Positions 1-6,824 of a DNA stretch of 26,272 nucleotides are shown here, piece after piece; positions within the stretch are counted from its first letter, which is position 1; the number at the start of each line of letters is the position of its first letter. Source of the stretch: Candidatus Thorarchaeota archaeon (GTDB lineage: Archaea; Asgardarchaeota; Thorarchaeia; Thorarchaeales; Thorarchaeaceae); NCBI GenBank assembly GCA_016841005.1, contig JAEORG010000060.1, positions 1 through 26,272 of the forward strand, given 5' to 3'. A model generated the notes under the pieces. It was given only the letters and a program-made list of their open reading frames with translations, was not told where the DNA came from and did not search any database. The position numbers were made by a program, and so were the translations under genes.

Positions 1-1104
1 ATCGAGCGTAGATGTGAAATGAACTTCTTTACATGCTCCGTATGATCTAATCTTCCAATAAGTTTCTGAACTGGGTACATTCAGGAGTTGCTGAATGTCA
101 TCACTCTTGACATCTCCAATCTTCTCTTCGAGGTTAACTCCAGTTTGTGTTGCGATATCCTTTGTATCTTCCAATCTATAATCAAACTCATCCTGAAACA
201 ATGATCCATGCCCTGATAGACCCAAGACAAGTATCCATTTTGAAGTTGAATCAACTACATCATTTCCAAGCATTTCAGACAGATATCGGGAATTCAGGAT
301 GAAGTGTTCATCAGCTAACCGTCGTCTGATTACAGCATAGTTGAACTTCTGTAGAGCTTCAAGAGTATCAGCACCTGAAAGAAATACGCGATGAATATCT
401 GGTGCAATCTCACATTTCATTGTAATCCAAGTCACAATACCAATCGTTCCCTGAGACCCTTGTACAAGTCTATATGGATCAAACTGTGATGGACCCATAG
501 GATTCTTTTGCGCTTGACCTGACTCCCATTGCTCTTCAAGACTTCCGGGACCAGCTGCAGAACCAGTTCTTAACATTTCTCCTGTGCCAAATATTGTTTC
601 AGTACATAGAAGAGGGTCTGAAACATCCCAATGAAATCGGGGAATGGTGATTGGCTCTCGATCCAAGCAACTTGCAAGAACCGATTGCGATGCCTTAGGT
701 AATAGTGGCATAAGTGGACGAAGACCAGCCTTCTTCAACTCTGGTAGAAGCTGCCCATAGGTAACTCCAGGTTCAATCATGACTACCTTATTCTTCGAAT
801 CAACACGGATGATTCGGTTCATTCTACTCAAGTCCAGAATGACCGTTCCCTTCACTTTAGGAATGCTACCTCCATTCAATCGAGGAGTGCCCGAACTTAT
901 CGGAATCAGGGGGAAGTATGACTTGTTTGCCAATTCTACTATCTGAGAAACTTCCTCAGCAGACGATGGCCACACAATCAATGAAGGCAACTCTCTCTCA
1001 GTGAATCCATGATCACCTGAGAGCTGTTCAAGCAGTTCGTGTTTGTTAGAAACCTTGTCAGTTCCAACAATCTTTGTCAGTTCATTGTATACCGATGCAT
1101 TCAC
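1..1104 (-). CDS. GlcD-like FAD-binding oxidoreductase, 3' end missing
   Basis: I translated this by hand from the minus strand: 368 codons run open to the left edge, so the C-terminus is missing. A PCMH-type FAD-binding domain (GlcD / vanillyl-alcohol oxidase superfamily) is visible: 'PSLIVWPSSAEEV' near residue 35, 'VILDLSRMNRI' near residue 85, then 'EPGVTYGQLLPELKKAG', and 'VQGSQGTIGIVTW' near residue 215, which is the conserved glycine segment that holds the flavin. The start is GTG, preceded by GGTGA with 7 nt spacing, an ideal archaeal ribosome site, and an in-frame stop lies just upstream. It follows the ferredoxin gene by 18 nt and belongs to the same operon. Family members oxidise 2-hydroxy acids such as lactate or glycolate; the substrate here is unknown. 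Beside FixC/FixX-like genes, electron delivery to that chain is a reasonable inference. Confidence 0.85.
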   Translation of the reverse strand, partial: MNASVYNELTKIVGTDKVSNKHELLEQLSGDHGFTERELPSLIVWPSSAEEVSQIVELANKSYFPLIPISSGTPRLNGGSIPKVKGTVILDLSRMNRIIRVDSKNKVVMIEPGVTYGQLLPELKKAGLRPLMPLLPKASQSVLASCLDREPITIPRFHWDVSDPLLCTETIFGTGEMLRTGSAAGPGSLEEQWESGQAQKNPMGPSQFDPYRLVQGSQGTIGIVTWITMKCEIAPDIHRVFLSGADTLEALQKFNYAVIRRRLADEHFILNSRYLSEMLGNDVVDSTSKWILVLGLSGHGSLFQDEFDYRLEDTKDIATQTGVNLEEKIGDVKSDDIQQLLNVPSSETYWKIRSYGACKEVHFTSTLD

Positions 1105-1122
1105 TATGTTTTCACCACATGT

Positions 1123-1392
1123 TCATCCGTTCTCAAATACTACTCCGGTACCACCAATAGGATATTGAAATTCTATGGCGCCAGATTCACACACTTGATA
1201 ACATGCTGCGCATTCAAAACACTTAGACTTGTAGTCGTCGACAATGTATGCCTTGTCATCCTTCTTCTTCCAAAGATTAACTATGCAGATGATAAGACAA
1301 CGTTCACACATCGTGCACTTGTCTTGGTCAACACTGATGAAATCTCCAGTACCAGGGATTCTCTTAACCAAGTCATTGATTTGGATATCCAT
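1123..1392 (-). CDS. fixX: FixX-like 2[4Fe-4S] ferredoxin
   Basis: An 89-residue ferredoxin. Two cysteine clusters, CTMCERCLIIC and CFECAACYQVC, each with C-x2-C-x2-C-x3-C spacing, can hold two [4Fe-4S] clusters. The C-terminal ending (PIGGTGVVFENG) resembles that of FixX proteins, which are of similar length (about 90 residues). FixX works with FixC as a soluble counterpart of ETF:quinone oxidoreductase, carrying electrons toward the quinone pool. The ATG at 1392 is chosen because GAGGAGGA sits just upstream and only 4 nt separate it from the fixC stop; the frame is open 25 codons further but that part overlaps fixC. The TGA stop is in frame with the next gene, but the natural FixX-like ending argues for a true stop. 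The assignment rests on motif, length and neighbour, not on a search. Confidence 0.85.
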   Translation of the reverse strand: MDIQINDLVKRIPGTGDFISVDQDKCTMCERCLIICIVNLWKKKDDKAYIVDDYKSKCFECAACYQVCESGAIEFQYPIGGTGVVFENG

Positions 1393-1396
1393 ATTC

Positions 1397-2809
1397 TCAT
1401 TCCTCCTCGTCATCTGCAGCCATGAAAGCCTGTGCAAAAGCCATCTCAAGTTCAGGATTTGCTGCAAGCAGTTTTTCAGGGTCTGTAACCATTTCCATGT
1501 TCTCCTCTCCTAGGCTTGCAGTAAGTAAGGGCAAGATTTCTTTCATGAGCATAGGGATAATTTTCGGGAGATATCCTTTGATCGCTCTAGCAACCTGTCT
1601 GATTCTTTTTGGATGAGGCTGGGACCAATCAATAATTCCTCCTAATATTTCTGAAATCATTGGTACAAGCCATGACATGTTTTCTTTTGGACTGAATGGA
1701 AGCACCTTCCAGATGCTATATAACTCTGGACCTGCTTCAAAGTCCTCACCGATACTAGTATTCTTCCAAGCAGTATCATATCTCGATAGGAATTCTTTGG
1801 AAGTATCACCAGCGGAGATTGCTTCCGCTGCAGTAATCGCAGCAGCTCGCCCTGTTATCATTGCAGGATAGATACCTTCTGCTTCAAGGGGACATGGGAA
1901 ACCTCCTGCATCGCCAATCAATATCACATTGTCCGTATGTGTATCATGAGGATCTCCTTGCCAAGGTAAAAGATGGGGATTACATTCTCTTGGCTTCGCA
2001 TCAAGAATTCGTATCAACCTCTGGAAGAATTTCAAATTGACGAGACGATTAAGATAGTATAGAGGATTTTTGTCCCACCAAGTCATCCAATTTCCTAAAC
2101 CGATATGAAACCCATCATTGAAGAACACTTGATATGCAGCAGGGCAAACAGCAGACCACCAGACTGCTAATGCTTCATCACCCATTATGTCGTCAATCTT
2201 CTTAGGATCGACTTGGAAATCATATTGTGGGACTAAGGTGACTTGTTTTTGATTCCACCTTGTACGCAATCCGCTCTCTCGAGCAACCATTGAGATAACG
2301 CCATCAGCTCCAATTACAAGTCCTCGGTACTTCTCTCCTTTCTCGTCTATAACTCCCACAACTTTCCCGTCTTCTTCTAGTAAGCCAATGACAAGGGTAG
2401 ATGTCTTTAGCTCAGCACCGGCATCAGTGGCAAATTTAGCAATCCACGGATCGAACTCACTTCTGTAGATATTCATAGTGATGAAAGATTTTGCAGGTTC
2501 ATAGCTCACAGATTTTGTGGGTCTTGTCATGATGTAACTCGAGACTACACCTTGTGAATCTACAAAGTAATTCCTTGCAGCTGCGCCTGCTCTCATCGAG
2601 GGACATTTGTCTGGTCTGAGTTCCTTCATGATATCAAAATCAAGCCACATCCTAGGACCTAGACCACAGCCTGAGGAATTCTTCTCTCCAGGTTTTCTAC
2701 CTCGTTCAAAAAATATTGTTTTTAGACCTCGTTCAGCGGCTTCCTTTGCCGCGGTAGAACCTCCTGGACCAGCACCAACAATTACGACATCATAATTATG
2801 AGCACTCAA
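1397..2809 (-). CDS. fixC: FixC-like FAD-dependent oxidoreductase (geranylgeranyl reductase / ETF-QO type)
   Basis: A 470-residue flavoprotein. The N-terminus has a Rossmann FAD motif (VVIVGAGPGGSTAAKEAA), followed by an acidic residue at the end of strand 2 (FFERG). A middle 'GLVIGADGVISMVARESGL' and a late 'NVILIGDAGGFPCPLEAEGI' form the rest of the FAD site, a pattern shared by geranylgeranyl reductases, FixC and ETF:quinone oxidoreductase. The adjacent FixX-like ferredoxin favours FixC over a lipid reductase. The start is taken as TTG at 2809: AGGAGG lies 8 nt upstream, and this leaves a 4 nt gap after padR. The frame is open to 2845, which would overlap padR by 32 nt and add 12 residues with no flavoprotein character. 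Probable role: pass electrons to a membrane quinone. Confidence 0.85.
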   Translation of the reverse strand: MSAHNYDVVIVGAGPGGSTAAKEAAERGLKTIFFERGRKPGEKNSSGCGLGPRMWLDFDIMKELRPDKCPSMRAGAAARNYFVDSQGVVSSYIMTRPTKSVSYEPAKSFITMNIYRSEFDPWIAKFATDAGAELKTSTLVIGLLEEDGKVVGVIDEKGEKYRGLVIGADGVISMVARESGLRTRWNQKQVTLVPQYDFQVDPKKIDDIMGDEALAVWWSAVCPAAYQVFFNDGFHIGLGNWMTWWDKNPLYYLNRLVNLKFFQRLIRILDAKPRECNPHLLPWQGDPHDTHTDNVILIGDAGGFPCPLEAEGIYPAMITGRAAAITAAEAISAGDTSKEFLSRYDTAWKNTSIGEDFEAGPELYSIWKVLPFSPKENMSWLVPMISEILGGIIDWSQPHPKRIRQVARAIKGYLPKIIPMLMKEILPLLTASLGEENMEMVTDPEKLLAANPELEMAFAQAFMAADDEEE

Positions 2810-2813
2810 AACC

Positions 2814-3371
2814 TCATCCTCCTTCCTCTGATGTTTTAGAATCAATTAGTTGAATTTCCTTCCTAATTGCTTTCACTTTCTCGAGTAACATTCGCTTTCT
2901 CTGAGATAGGAGATACCGTTTCAAATCTTGATCATCAAAATTCCGAATCGCACTGATTATCGTCGTTTCAGGAATAATGTCATCTATTCCAAGTTCTAGG
3001 AAATTTTGTAGAATGCTAGCTGTAAAACCAACAGGTAGTCTCTCAGCAGCTACCTTCATGAAGATATAATTGAAAAGTACATAGTCATTTACGAAATCCT
3101 TCGTATCACTCACAAATGACAGCCCTTGTTTTGTCATGCTATAGTATGTAGTTTCTTTCTTTTCTTTCTCGGAGATGAAACCTTTCTTCACAAGCGTCTT
3201 CAAAGCAGGATACACTGTACCTGTTTTAGGGATCCAGACACCTTCAAAATCGTCTCGAAGATTCTTGAGGATCTCATATCCATATTTTGGACCTTCAAGG
3301 AGTTGTATGAAGATTAACATCTGCATAGGAGTGATTTTTCCTCCTGTTGGTAGGAAAGGTCTGATACTCAT
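2814..3371 (-). CDS. PadR family transcriptional regulator
   Basis: A 185-residue protein with the PadR winged helix-turn-helix near the N-terminus: 'MLIFIQLLEGPKYGYEIL', then 'GTVYPALKTLVKKGFI' as recognition helix and wing, then 'YYSMTKQG'. These are the standard PadR landmarks. The C-terminal part is helical with many Lys/Arg and Leu, consistent with the PadR dimerisation region. It is the first gene of the run toward fixC, fixX and the GlcD-like oxidase (4 nt from fixC), so it probably controls that operon and itself. The ATG at 3371 is preferred over a GTG four codons earlier, because that GTG lies inside the operator and near the expected transcript start. No strong ribosome site precedes it, so a short or leaderless mRNA is likely. 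The effector is unknown. Confidence 0.88.
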   Translation of the reverse strand: MSIRPFLPTGGKITPMQMLIFIQLLEGPKYGYEILKNLRDDFEGVWIPKTGTVYPALKTLVKKGFISEKEKKETTYYSMTKQGLSFVSDTKDFVNDYVLFNYIFMKVAAERLPVGFTASILQNFLELGIDDIIPETTIISAIRNFDDQDLKRYLLSQRKRMLLEKVKAIRKEIQLIDSKTSEEGG

Positions 3372-3381
3372 GTGAACACAC

Positions 3382-3418
3382 ACTAGGTAGAATTCTACGC
3401 AGTTGCATTCTACCTAGT
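3382..3418. promoter_or_regulatory. Inverted-repeat operator for the PadR regulator
   Basis: ACTAGGTAGAAT at 3382-3393 is repeated perfectly as its reverse complement at 3407-3418, with 13 nt between. The left arm also runs into a 12-bp palindrome, GTAGAATTCTAC, at 3388-3399, giving three copies of a GTAGAAT half-site. The element lies between a TATA box and the padR start, where a bound dimer would block initiation. PadR proteins commonly bind such repeats in their own promoters. Binding itself is inferred. Confidence 0.75.
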
Positions 3419-3424
3419 TATAAG
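3419..3424 (-). promoter_or_regulatory. TATA box for padR-fixC-fixX operon
   Basis: TTATAA (read on the minus strand as CTTATAAC with flanks) lies about 50 nt before the padR ATG. A transcript would begin about 25 nt downstream, inside the operator. The box is nearly symmetric, so it could also serve the plus strand and the candidate RNA at 3446-3702. Confidence 0.5.
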
Positions 3425-3445
3425 TCTACATCATCTCCCAATAGA

Positions 3446-3702
3446 AATCATCGACATAAGACGTACATCTTCGCGTAGGTTCGACATACATGATGTCCGT
3501 TTTGTAACATACTGTCGTAACGCGACTTTATACCAAGTTTTGTGAATGGTATCAGTGCGAATAGGTATCGCATCATCTCTCTATCTCCTACTCCAAGAAG
3601 CGAAAACCTGGCGCAATGCATAGGACCTTCACCCGTGATGTATAAAGATCTCCTCATCTTTTCCTAGATTGCGCCGGGGCCCTTTTTTGGGTCTCTTTTT
3701 TT
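3446..3702 (+). ncRNA. Candidate structured non-coding RNA (unidentified)
   Basis: This 380-nt gap between padR and the next plus-strand gene has no believable coding region. It does show successive hairpins: GACAT/ATGTC at 3483-3497, GTCG/CGAC at 3514-3526, ATACC/GGTAT at 3530-3552, TGCGA/TCGCA at 3556-3572. A long stem follows, with 3607-3617 paired to 3668-3678 (11 bp, one G-T) and extended by TAGGA/TCCTA (3621-3625 with 3662-3666). T-tracts at 3683-3688 and 3696-3702 come next, as expected for termination of a plus-strand transcript. The 5' end is set only by distance from the symmetric TATA box at 3419. It does not match tRNA, and I see no SRP RNA or RNase P signature. The short hairpins alone could be chance; the long stem plus T-tracts is the real support. 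Confidence 0.3.
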
Positions 3703-3740
3703 CTCTTGATTTCCGAGCTATGAGGATATGTATATTGTTT

Positions 3741-3756
3741 CATATTATATAATATG
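3741..3756 (+). promoter_or_regulatory. Palindromic TATA-rich promoter element
   Basis: CATATTATATAATATG is a perfect 16-bp palindrome, 10 nt before the GTG of the next gene. It would serve as a TATA box or as an operator overlapping one. An almost identical stretch precedes the gene at 24692. Confidence 0.5.
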
Positions 3757-3766
3757 AGGATTAAGC

Positions 3767-4183
3767 GTGTCGAGTGGAGATATCGAAGGACTATTCGAAT
3801 CTTGTGAAAAATCAGAGGTTAAAGTCATTGGGACTTGCCCCTGCTTCTGGATTATGGATGGAAAACCAGTGTGTCTAAATGGCGAATCCATAGAAGATAT
3901 TGATGCTTTAGTGGTGCATCCAGATATTATTGAGGCATCAAGTGGTTTAGTTTCAGATCAAGTTCGTGGTGAATTACCTTTATGTCATAAAGCTATCCAA
4001 GTGAGCGGGATTGATGACACTTTTATCTGTGTATCTAGACAGATACCTGTTACAATAAGGAAAAACACACTTACAAGAAGAATCTTGACAACTGCTCTTG
4101 ACCTCCTTCCAACTAACATGTTTTCTTCTATAGAAGATGTATGCACCGAATGTCTTTACAAAATAATTTCCTCTTTTCTATAA
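3767..4183 (+). CDS. Cys-rich protein of unknown function
   Basis: 138 residues, no family recognised. The protein carries several cysteines, notably a CPCFW motif at residues 24-28, a single Cys after 'DGKPV', Cys-His in 'PLCHKA', and CTEC near the C-terminus. Such spacing could bind a metal or form a redox pair, but this is not proven. The middle region 'DIDALVVHPDIIEASSGL' looks like a folded alpha/beta core. No signal peptide or membrane segment is visible. The start is GTG with no ribosome site; the TATA-like palindrome just upstream suggests a leaderless or very short leader. There is no other plausible start before residue 30. It stands alone between the candidate RNA and the metallo-hydrolase gene, 74 nt apart. 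Confidence 0.65.
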   Translation: MSSGDIEGLFESCEKSEVKVIGTCPCFWIMDGKPVCLNGESIEDIDALVVHPDIIEASSGLVSDQVRGELPLCHKAIQVSGIDDTFICVSRQIPVTIRKNTLTRRILTTALDLLPTNMFSSIEDVCTECLYKIISSFL

Positions 4184-4257
4184 GTATAGAGACACATTGC
4201 GTCAATTACACCTCTTAAATTAGGATTCAATAACTCTATGTAGCTTGGAGATGAAAC

Positions 4258-5052
4258 ATGTCGATCCTAAGTAATAAGATGGCAATGGGTGCACTCGTTG
4301 TAGGGCTTCTTGGTGTGGCTTCGGTCGGGATATATCTAGCTTTGAACATGAACATGAATTATAATGATGGTTCAGTCAAAGTGACTTTGCTTTATAATGC
4401 AGGAGTCATGATAGAGGCTAATGACGAAAGACTCTACATTGACCCTACCACTCTTCCAGATAACCAGACTGAATTTCCAGCTGATGCAATCCTTGTTACT
4501 CACCCGCATGGGGACCACTATCACTATGCGGCGATTGAAAAGATAGCAACTGAAGAAACAGTGTTTGTTTTTCCAGAGAATATGTCGACTGAGATTAACC
4601 GCCATGATGGCACTGGTGTAAATCCAGGAGATACTCTTGAAATTGGGAGCTTCACAGTCACTGCATTCTGGATGTACACACTTCCTCCAGGTCCAGAATA
4701 TGATGCATCACATCCAAGAGAAGCGAATTGGACTTCATACATAATTGAAGTAAATGGAATGACTTTCTTCCACGCTGGCGATTCAAAGAATATTCCAGAG
4801 TATGAAGAACTTGAAGGAACAATTGATGTCGCATTCCTTCCTCTAGGGCCAGGTTGTCAGACTATGTGCGATGATGAGGTTGTTGATGCTCTTCAGGTAA
4901 TTGAACCCGAAGTCTTAATTCCAATCCATTATGGAGAGGGAACTGAGGATAATTTTGAAACAGTTTATGGTACACAGGTAGAGAACCTGGGTATTGAACT
5001 AATGATACTTGCATATTGGGAAGGTACTACCTTCACGATAGAGTCTTCATAA
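4258..5052 (+). CDS. Membrane-anchored metallo-beta-lactamase-fold hydrolase
   Basis: 264 residues. Residues 8-29 form a single hydrophobic N-terminal segment with no clear cleavage site, so the enzyme is probably anchored with its domain outside. The catalytic signature H82-P-H84-G-D86-H87 matches the HxHxDH metal motif. Further ligands fit H172 and D175 in 'FFHAGDS' and H224 in 'PIHYG'. The order and the AGDS motif resemble the UPF0173-type branch of the superfamily (UlaG-like), whose substrates are mostly unknown. The ATG is preceded by GGAGATG with 4 nt spacing. A strong hairpin follows the stop. Fold assignment is firm from motifs; substrate cannot be told. Confidence 0.88.
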   Translation: MSILSNKMAMGALVVGLLGVASVGIYLALNMNMNYNDGSVKVTLLYNAGVMIEANDERLYIDPTTLPDNQTEFPADAILVTHPHGDHYHYAAIEKIATEETVFVFPENMSTEINRHDGTGVNPGDTLEIGSFTVTAFWMYTLPPGPEYDASHPREANWTSYIIEVNGMTFFHAGDSKNIPEYEELEGTIDVAFLPLGPGCQTMCDDEVVDALQVIEPEVLIPIHYGEGTEDNFETVYGTQVENLGIELMILAYWEGTTFTIESS

Positions 5053-5081
5053 AATAAGAATGTTAGAGTAACAGTCGATCA

Positions 5082-5101
5082 GAGGGGGGGTCTCCCCCCT
5101 C
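5082..5101. terminator. G/C-rich hairpin between convergent genes
   Basis: GAGGGGGG at 5082-5089 pairs perfectly with CCCCCCTC at 5094-5101 around a 4-nt loop. It sits in the 60-nt gap between two convergent genes and could end transcription from either side. There is no long T-tract after it on either strand, so pausing or mRNA 3'-end protection is also possible. Confidence 0.6.
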
Positions 5102-5112
5102 ACCACCACAAG

Positions 5113-5460
5113 TCACTTTTTCTCCTGAAATGCTTCGAAGGCAAGTCGCTTGGCTTTCTCCTTCATATCAGCAATATTTCGTCCAATCTCTCTCACATCT
5201 TCATACATATCCATTTGTGCAGAGATTCCCTTTTCGACATAAGCAGAAACAGCCTCAGATCTACTCTTAAAAACTTCAAGTTCAACAAGTGCATCAAGGA
5301 TTTCAACAATATCAGAACTCAGACGAGTCATCACGTGAACCTCGCGTTTCTTGAGTTCAAACTCCTCGGAGTATAACTCACCGAGGATGCGTTCTTTAAG
5401 TGTGGCTTGTACAGTGCCACCCTTTGATTTTTCTTCGTCAGACACGTTACGTTCACCCAT
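5113..5460 (-). CDS. Ribbon-helix-helix DNA-binding protein
   Basis: 115 residues. Residues about 39-79 fit the RHH (CopG/MetJ-type) fold: a short strand (REVHVMTRLS) followed by two helices (SDIVEILDALVELEVF and SRSEAVSAYVEKGI) with the typical 'SRSEAV' turn. The N-terminal 35 residues are charged and probably flexible; the C-terminal 35 residues are a charged helix likely to form a coiled coil or bind a partner. No toxin gene adjoins it, so a plain regulator is more likely than an antitoxin. It is divergent from the Lrp-like gene at 5609, sharing a 148-nt promoter region. Direct repeats immediately before the ATG look like its own operator. Confidence 0.8.
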   Translation of the reverse strand: MGERNVSDEEKSKGGTVQATLKERILGELYSEEFELKKREVHVMTRLSSDIVEILDALVELEVFKSRSEAVSAYVEKGISAQMDMYEDVREIGRNIADMKEKAKRLAFEAFQEKK

Positions 5461-5479
5461 GTTACATTAAAGGTTACAT
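5461..5479. promoter_or_regulatory. Direct-repeat operator candidate before the RHH gene
   Basis: GTTACAT occurs at 5461-5467 and again at 5473-5479, 12 bp apart, directly upstream of the RHH start codon; a weaker GTTACGT lies at 5446-5452 inside the gene. Evenly spaced repeats are the usual target of RHH dimers. With the TATA box near 5502-5510, the repeats fall at the expected transcript start. Confidence 0.5.
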
Positions 5480-5501
5480 GAATACTTTACACAATGACCT
5501 A

Positions 5502-5510
5502 TTTATATAT
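5502..5510 (-). promoter_or_regulatory. TATA box for the RHH gene
   Basis: The A/T run TTTATATAT (read on the minus strand as ATATATAAA) is about 45 nt before the RHH start, placing transcription start near 5480. Confidence 0.45.
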
Positions 5511-5532
5511 TGTGTATTGGGATAATAAGTAA

Positions 5533-5547
5533 CGAAATATATATAAG
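5533..5547 (+). promoter_or_regulatory. BRE/TATA promoter of the first Lrp-like gene
   Basis: CGAAATATATATAAG has a CGAAA element resembling a TFB recognition site followed by a TATA box. Transcription would start near 5567, leaving a leader of about 40 nt that contains a palindrome and a ribosome site. Confidence 0.6.
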
Positions 5548-5577
5548 TTGTCAGAGGTAATACTATTAACAGTTAAG

Positions 5578-5592
5578 CTTCCAATTTGGAAG
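5578..5592. promoter_or_regulatory. 15-bp palindrome in the leader of the Lrp-like gene
   Basis: CTTCCAA-T-TTGGAAG is a perfect inverted repeat with a one-base centre, lying between the predicted transcript start and the start codon. Lrp-family proteins bind short palindromes of this size and often repress themselves. A similar but shorter repeat (GGAAG/CTTCC) lies at 6729-6742, before the small peptide gene. Confidence 0.5.
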
Positions 5593-5608
5593 ATAAGAGG
5601 GAGATAAA

Positions 5609-6568
5609 ATGGATGAACTCGATAAAACCCTGCTTCTAAAGTTCCTGAAGAACTGCAGAGCCTCATACAGGCAACTTGCACGGGAACTGGGAGTCACTAC
5701 TCCAACAATCAAGAGGAGAGTAGATAGTCTTGTAGAAGCGGGAATAATCGAAGCCTTTACTGTGGACATCTCACAAGAAACTCTAGGTGTCAGCTGGGCA
5801 TATGCTGAGATCACGACTGATTTATCAGAAGATCGCGCCAAGCTGATTGATGAGATCTCTAATAATAAATCAACAAGTGAAACCTTCGCAGTAGGCTCTA
5901 AGAAGTACATCTCATTTGCAGAGGTCTCCCCTGACGCTGCGTACGAATATGGTAAGTACCTGCGTGGGTTACATGGTGTGAGTCAAGTTAATTTGATTCA
6001 AGCCCAACAAATACCAACCCAGCAGCTTTCAAATCGTTGTAAATACTCAACCAGAGGCAAAAAGGTTGTCTTTACTGCGCAACAAAAGAATGTACTGCAT
6101 CATTTAATCGATGATGCTCGAATGTCTATTCAAGATCTCTCAGATAGAACTGGATACAAACCAAAGAGAATCAGAAGAATTCTCAGAGAGCTACAAGAGA
6201 GTGAAGGCGTTCATTTCACAATACGATTCAATCCAGCAGTGGAGTCTGTAATCAGCTTCATTCTCAAGATTGGGTTCGATGAAACCCAGATAACTCCATG
6301 TGAGATCGCAACCTGGTTAGAGAACGAATTTCCACAGGAATACTGGATGTCATTCCTCCTCCTCAATGGACCAGTGATGATCAACTACATGACAAGTGAT
6401 AACCTTCCAAAGATAGAAGTCCTCCTCCGTCGAATGTTAGAGATACCATTTGTTCATGATGTTGAAACCGTCCTTATCTATCATAATCAGAAACCAAATG
6501 GGAATGGTTCTGATCGTGTGGAACAGGCTGTAGCTGCTTCTGCAGCCGCAGTACCTGTTACCGCGTAA
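5609..6568 (+). CDS. Lrp/AsnC-like regulator with two HTH domains (paralogue 1)
   Basis: 319 residues, about twice the length of a standard Lrp. Residues 1-48 are an AsnC-type winged helix (LDKTLLLKFLKN, then 'LARELGVTTPTIKRRVDSLVEAGII'). Residues about 50-130 resemble an Lrp-type alpha/beta sensor region. After 'YSTRGKK' a second HTH appears at about 155-200 ('DLSDRTGYKPKRIRRILRELQ'), followed by a second alpha/beta region. The last 23 residues are Ala/Val-rich and look disordered. GGGAGAT precedes the ATG by 4 nt. Paralogue 2 at 7177 has the same layout and aligns throughout ('SQETLGVSWAYAEI' here, 'SQETLGVDWVLAEL' there). DNA binding is secure; ligand and targets are unknown. The promoter palindrome suggests self-control. 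Confidence 0.88.
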   Translation: MDELDKTLLLKFLKNCRASYRQLARELGVTTPTIKRRVDSLVEAGIIEAFTVDISQETLGVSWAYAEITTDLSEDRAKLIDEISNNKSTSETFAVGSKKYISFAEVSPDAAYEYGKYLRGLHGVSQVNLIQAQQIPTQQLSNRCKYSTRGKKVVFTAQQKNVLHHLIDDARMSIQDLSDRTGYKPKRIRRILRELQESEGVHFTIRFNPAVESVISFILKIGFDETQITPCEIATWLENEFPQEYWMSFLLLNGPVMINYMTSDNLPKIEVLLRRMLEIPFVHDVETVLIYHNQKPNGNGSDRVEQAVAASAAAVPVTA

Positions 6569-6625
6569 AGTACAATCCTGACTCGTTTTCCTTTGCATCA
6601 AATGTATAATAGTGAGTACTAAAGC

Positions 6626-6668
6626 CCATTTTGAAATTCGATGAGTTATCATAAGCGACCCAAAATGG
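6626..6668. repeat. Inverted repeat downstream of Lrp-like paralogue 1
   Basis: CCATTTTG at 6626-6633 is matched by its exact reverse complement CAAAATGG at 6661-6668, 27 nt apart. It could be a weak terminator stem or two operator half-sites for the gene that follows. No T-tract directly follows. The rest of 6569-6824 holds a probable TATA box (6751-6760) and a short GGAAG/CTTCC repeat at 6729-6742, but no gene. Confidence 0.3.
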
Positions 6669-6824
6669 TCTATTTGTAACGGTACCATGTAACACTTCCG
6701 CCAAAGTATGTTATTCAACCACCTGTATGGAAGGTAGCTTCCTAACGCGATTCTATATTCATTCTATGCGTTGTATTAACTAAGCCATCCTTGAGGTTGA
6801 CTCGGGGTGGGGATGTGGTGAAAA

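Noticed and set aside
1123..1125. TGA in frame between the FixX-like ferredoxin and the GlcD-like oxidase, read as a possible selenocysteine or read-through codon.
   Set aside because: The ferredoxin ends exactly as FixX proteins do, the next gene has its own ideal ribosome site and GTG, and no SECIS-like hairpin was evident. In-frame continuity over 6 codons is easily chance.
1039..1425. Plus-strand 128-codon open frame.
   Set aside because: It lies antisense to the ferredoxin and GlcD-like genes, which have firm motifs, and its own translation has no domain character.
3476..3490. GGTTCGAC, similar to a tRNA T-loop.
   Set aside because: The flanking bases do not form the T-arm stem and no acceptor or anticodon arm can be built.
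3448..3657. Minus-strand 69-codon open frame in the padR upstream gap.
   Set aside because: Its ATG lies inside the long hairpin, it has no fitting ribosome site, and its sequence shows no domain features. The hairpin and T-tracts suit a plus-strand RNA better.
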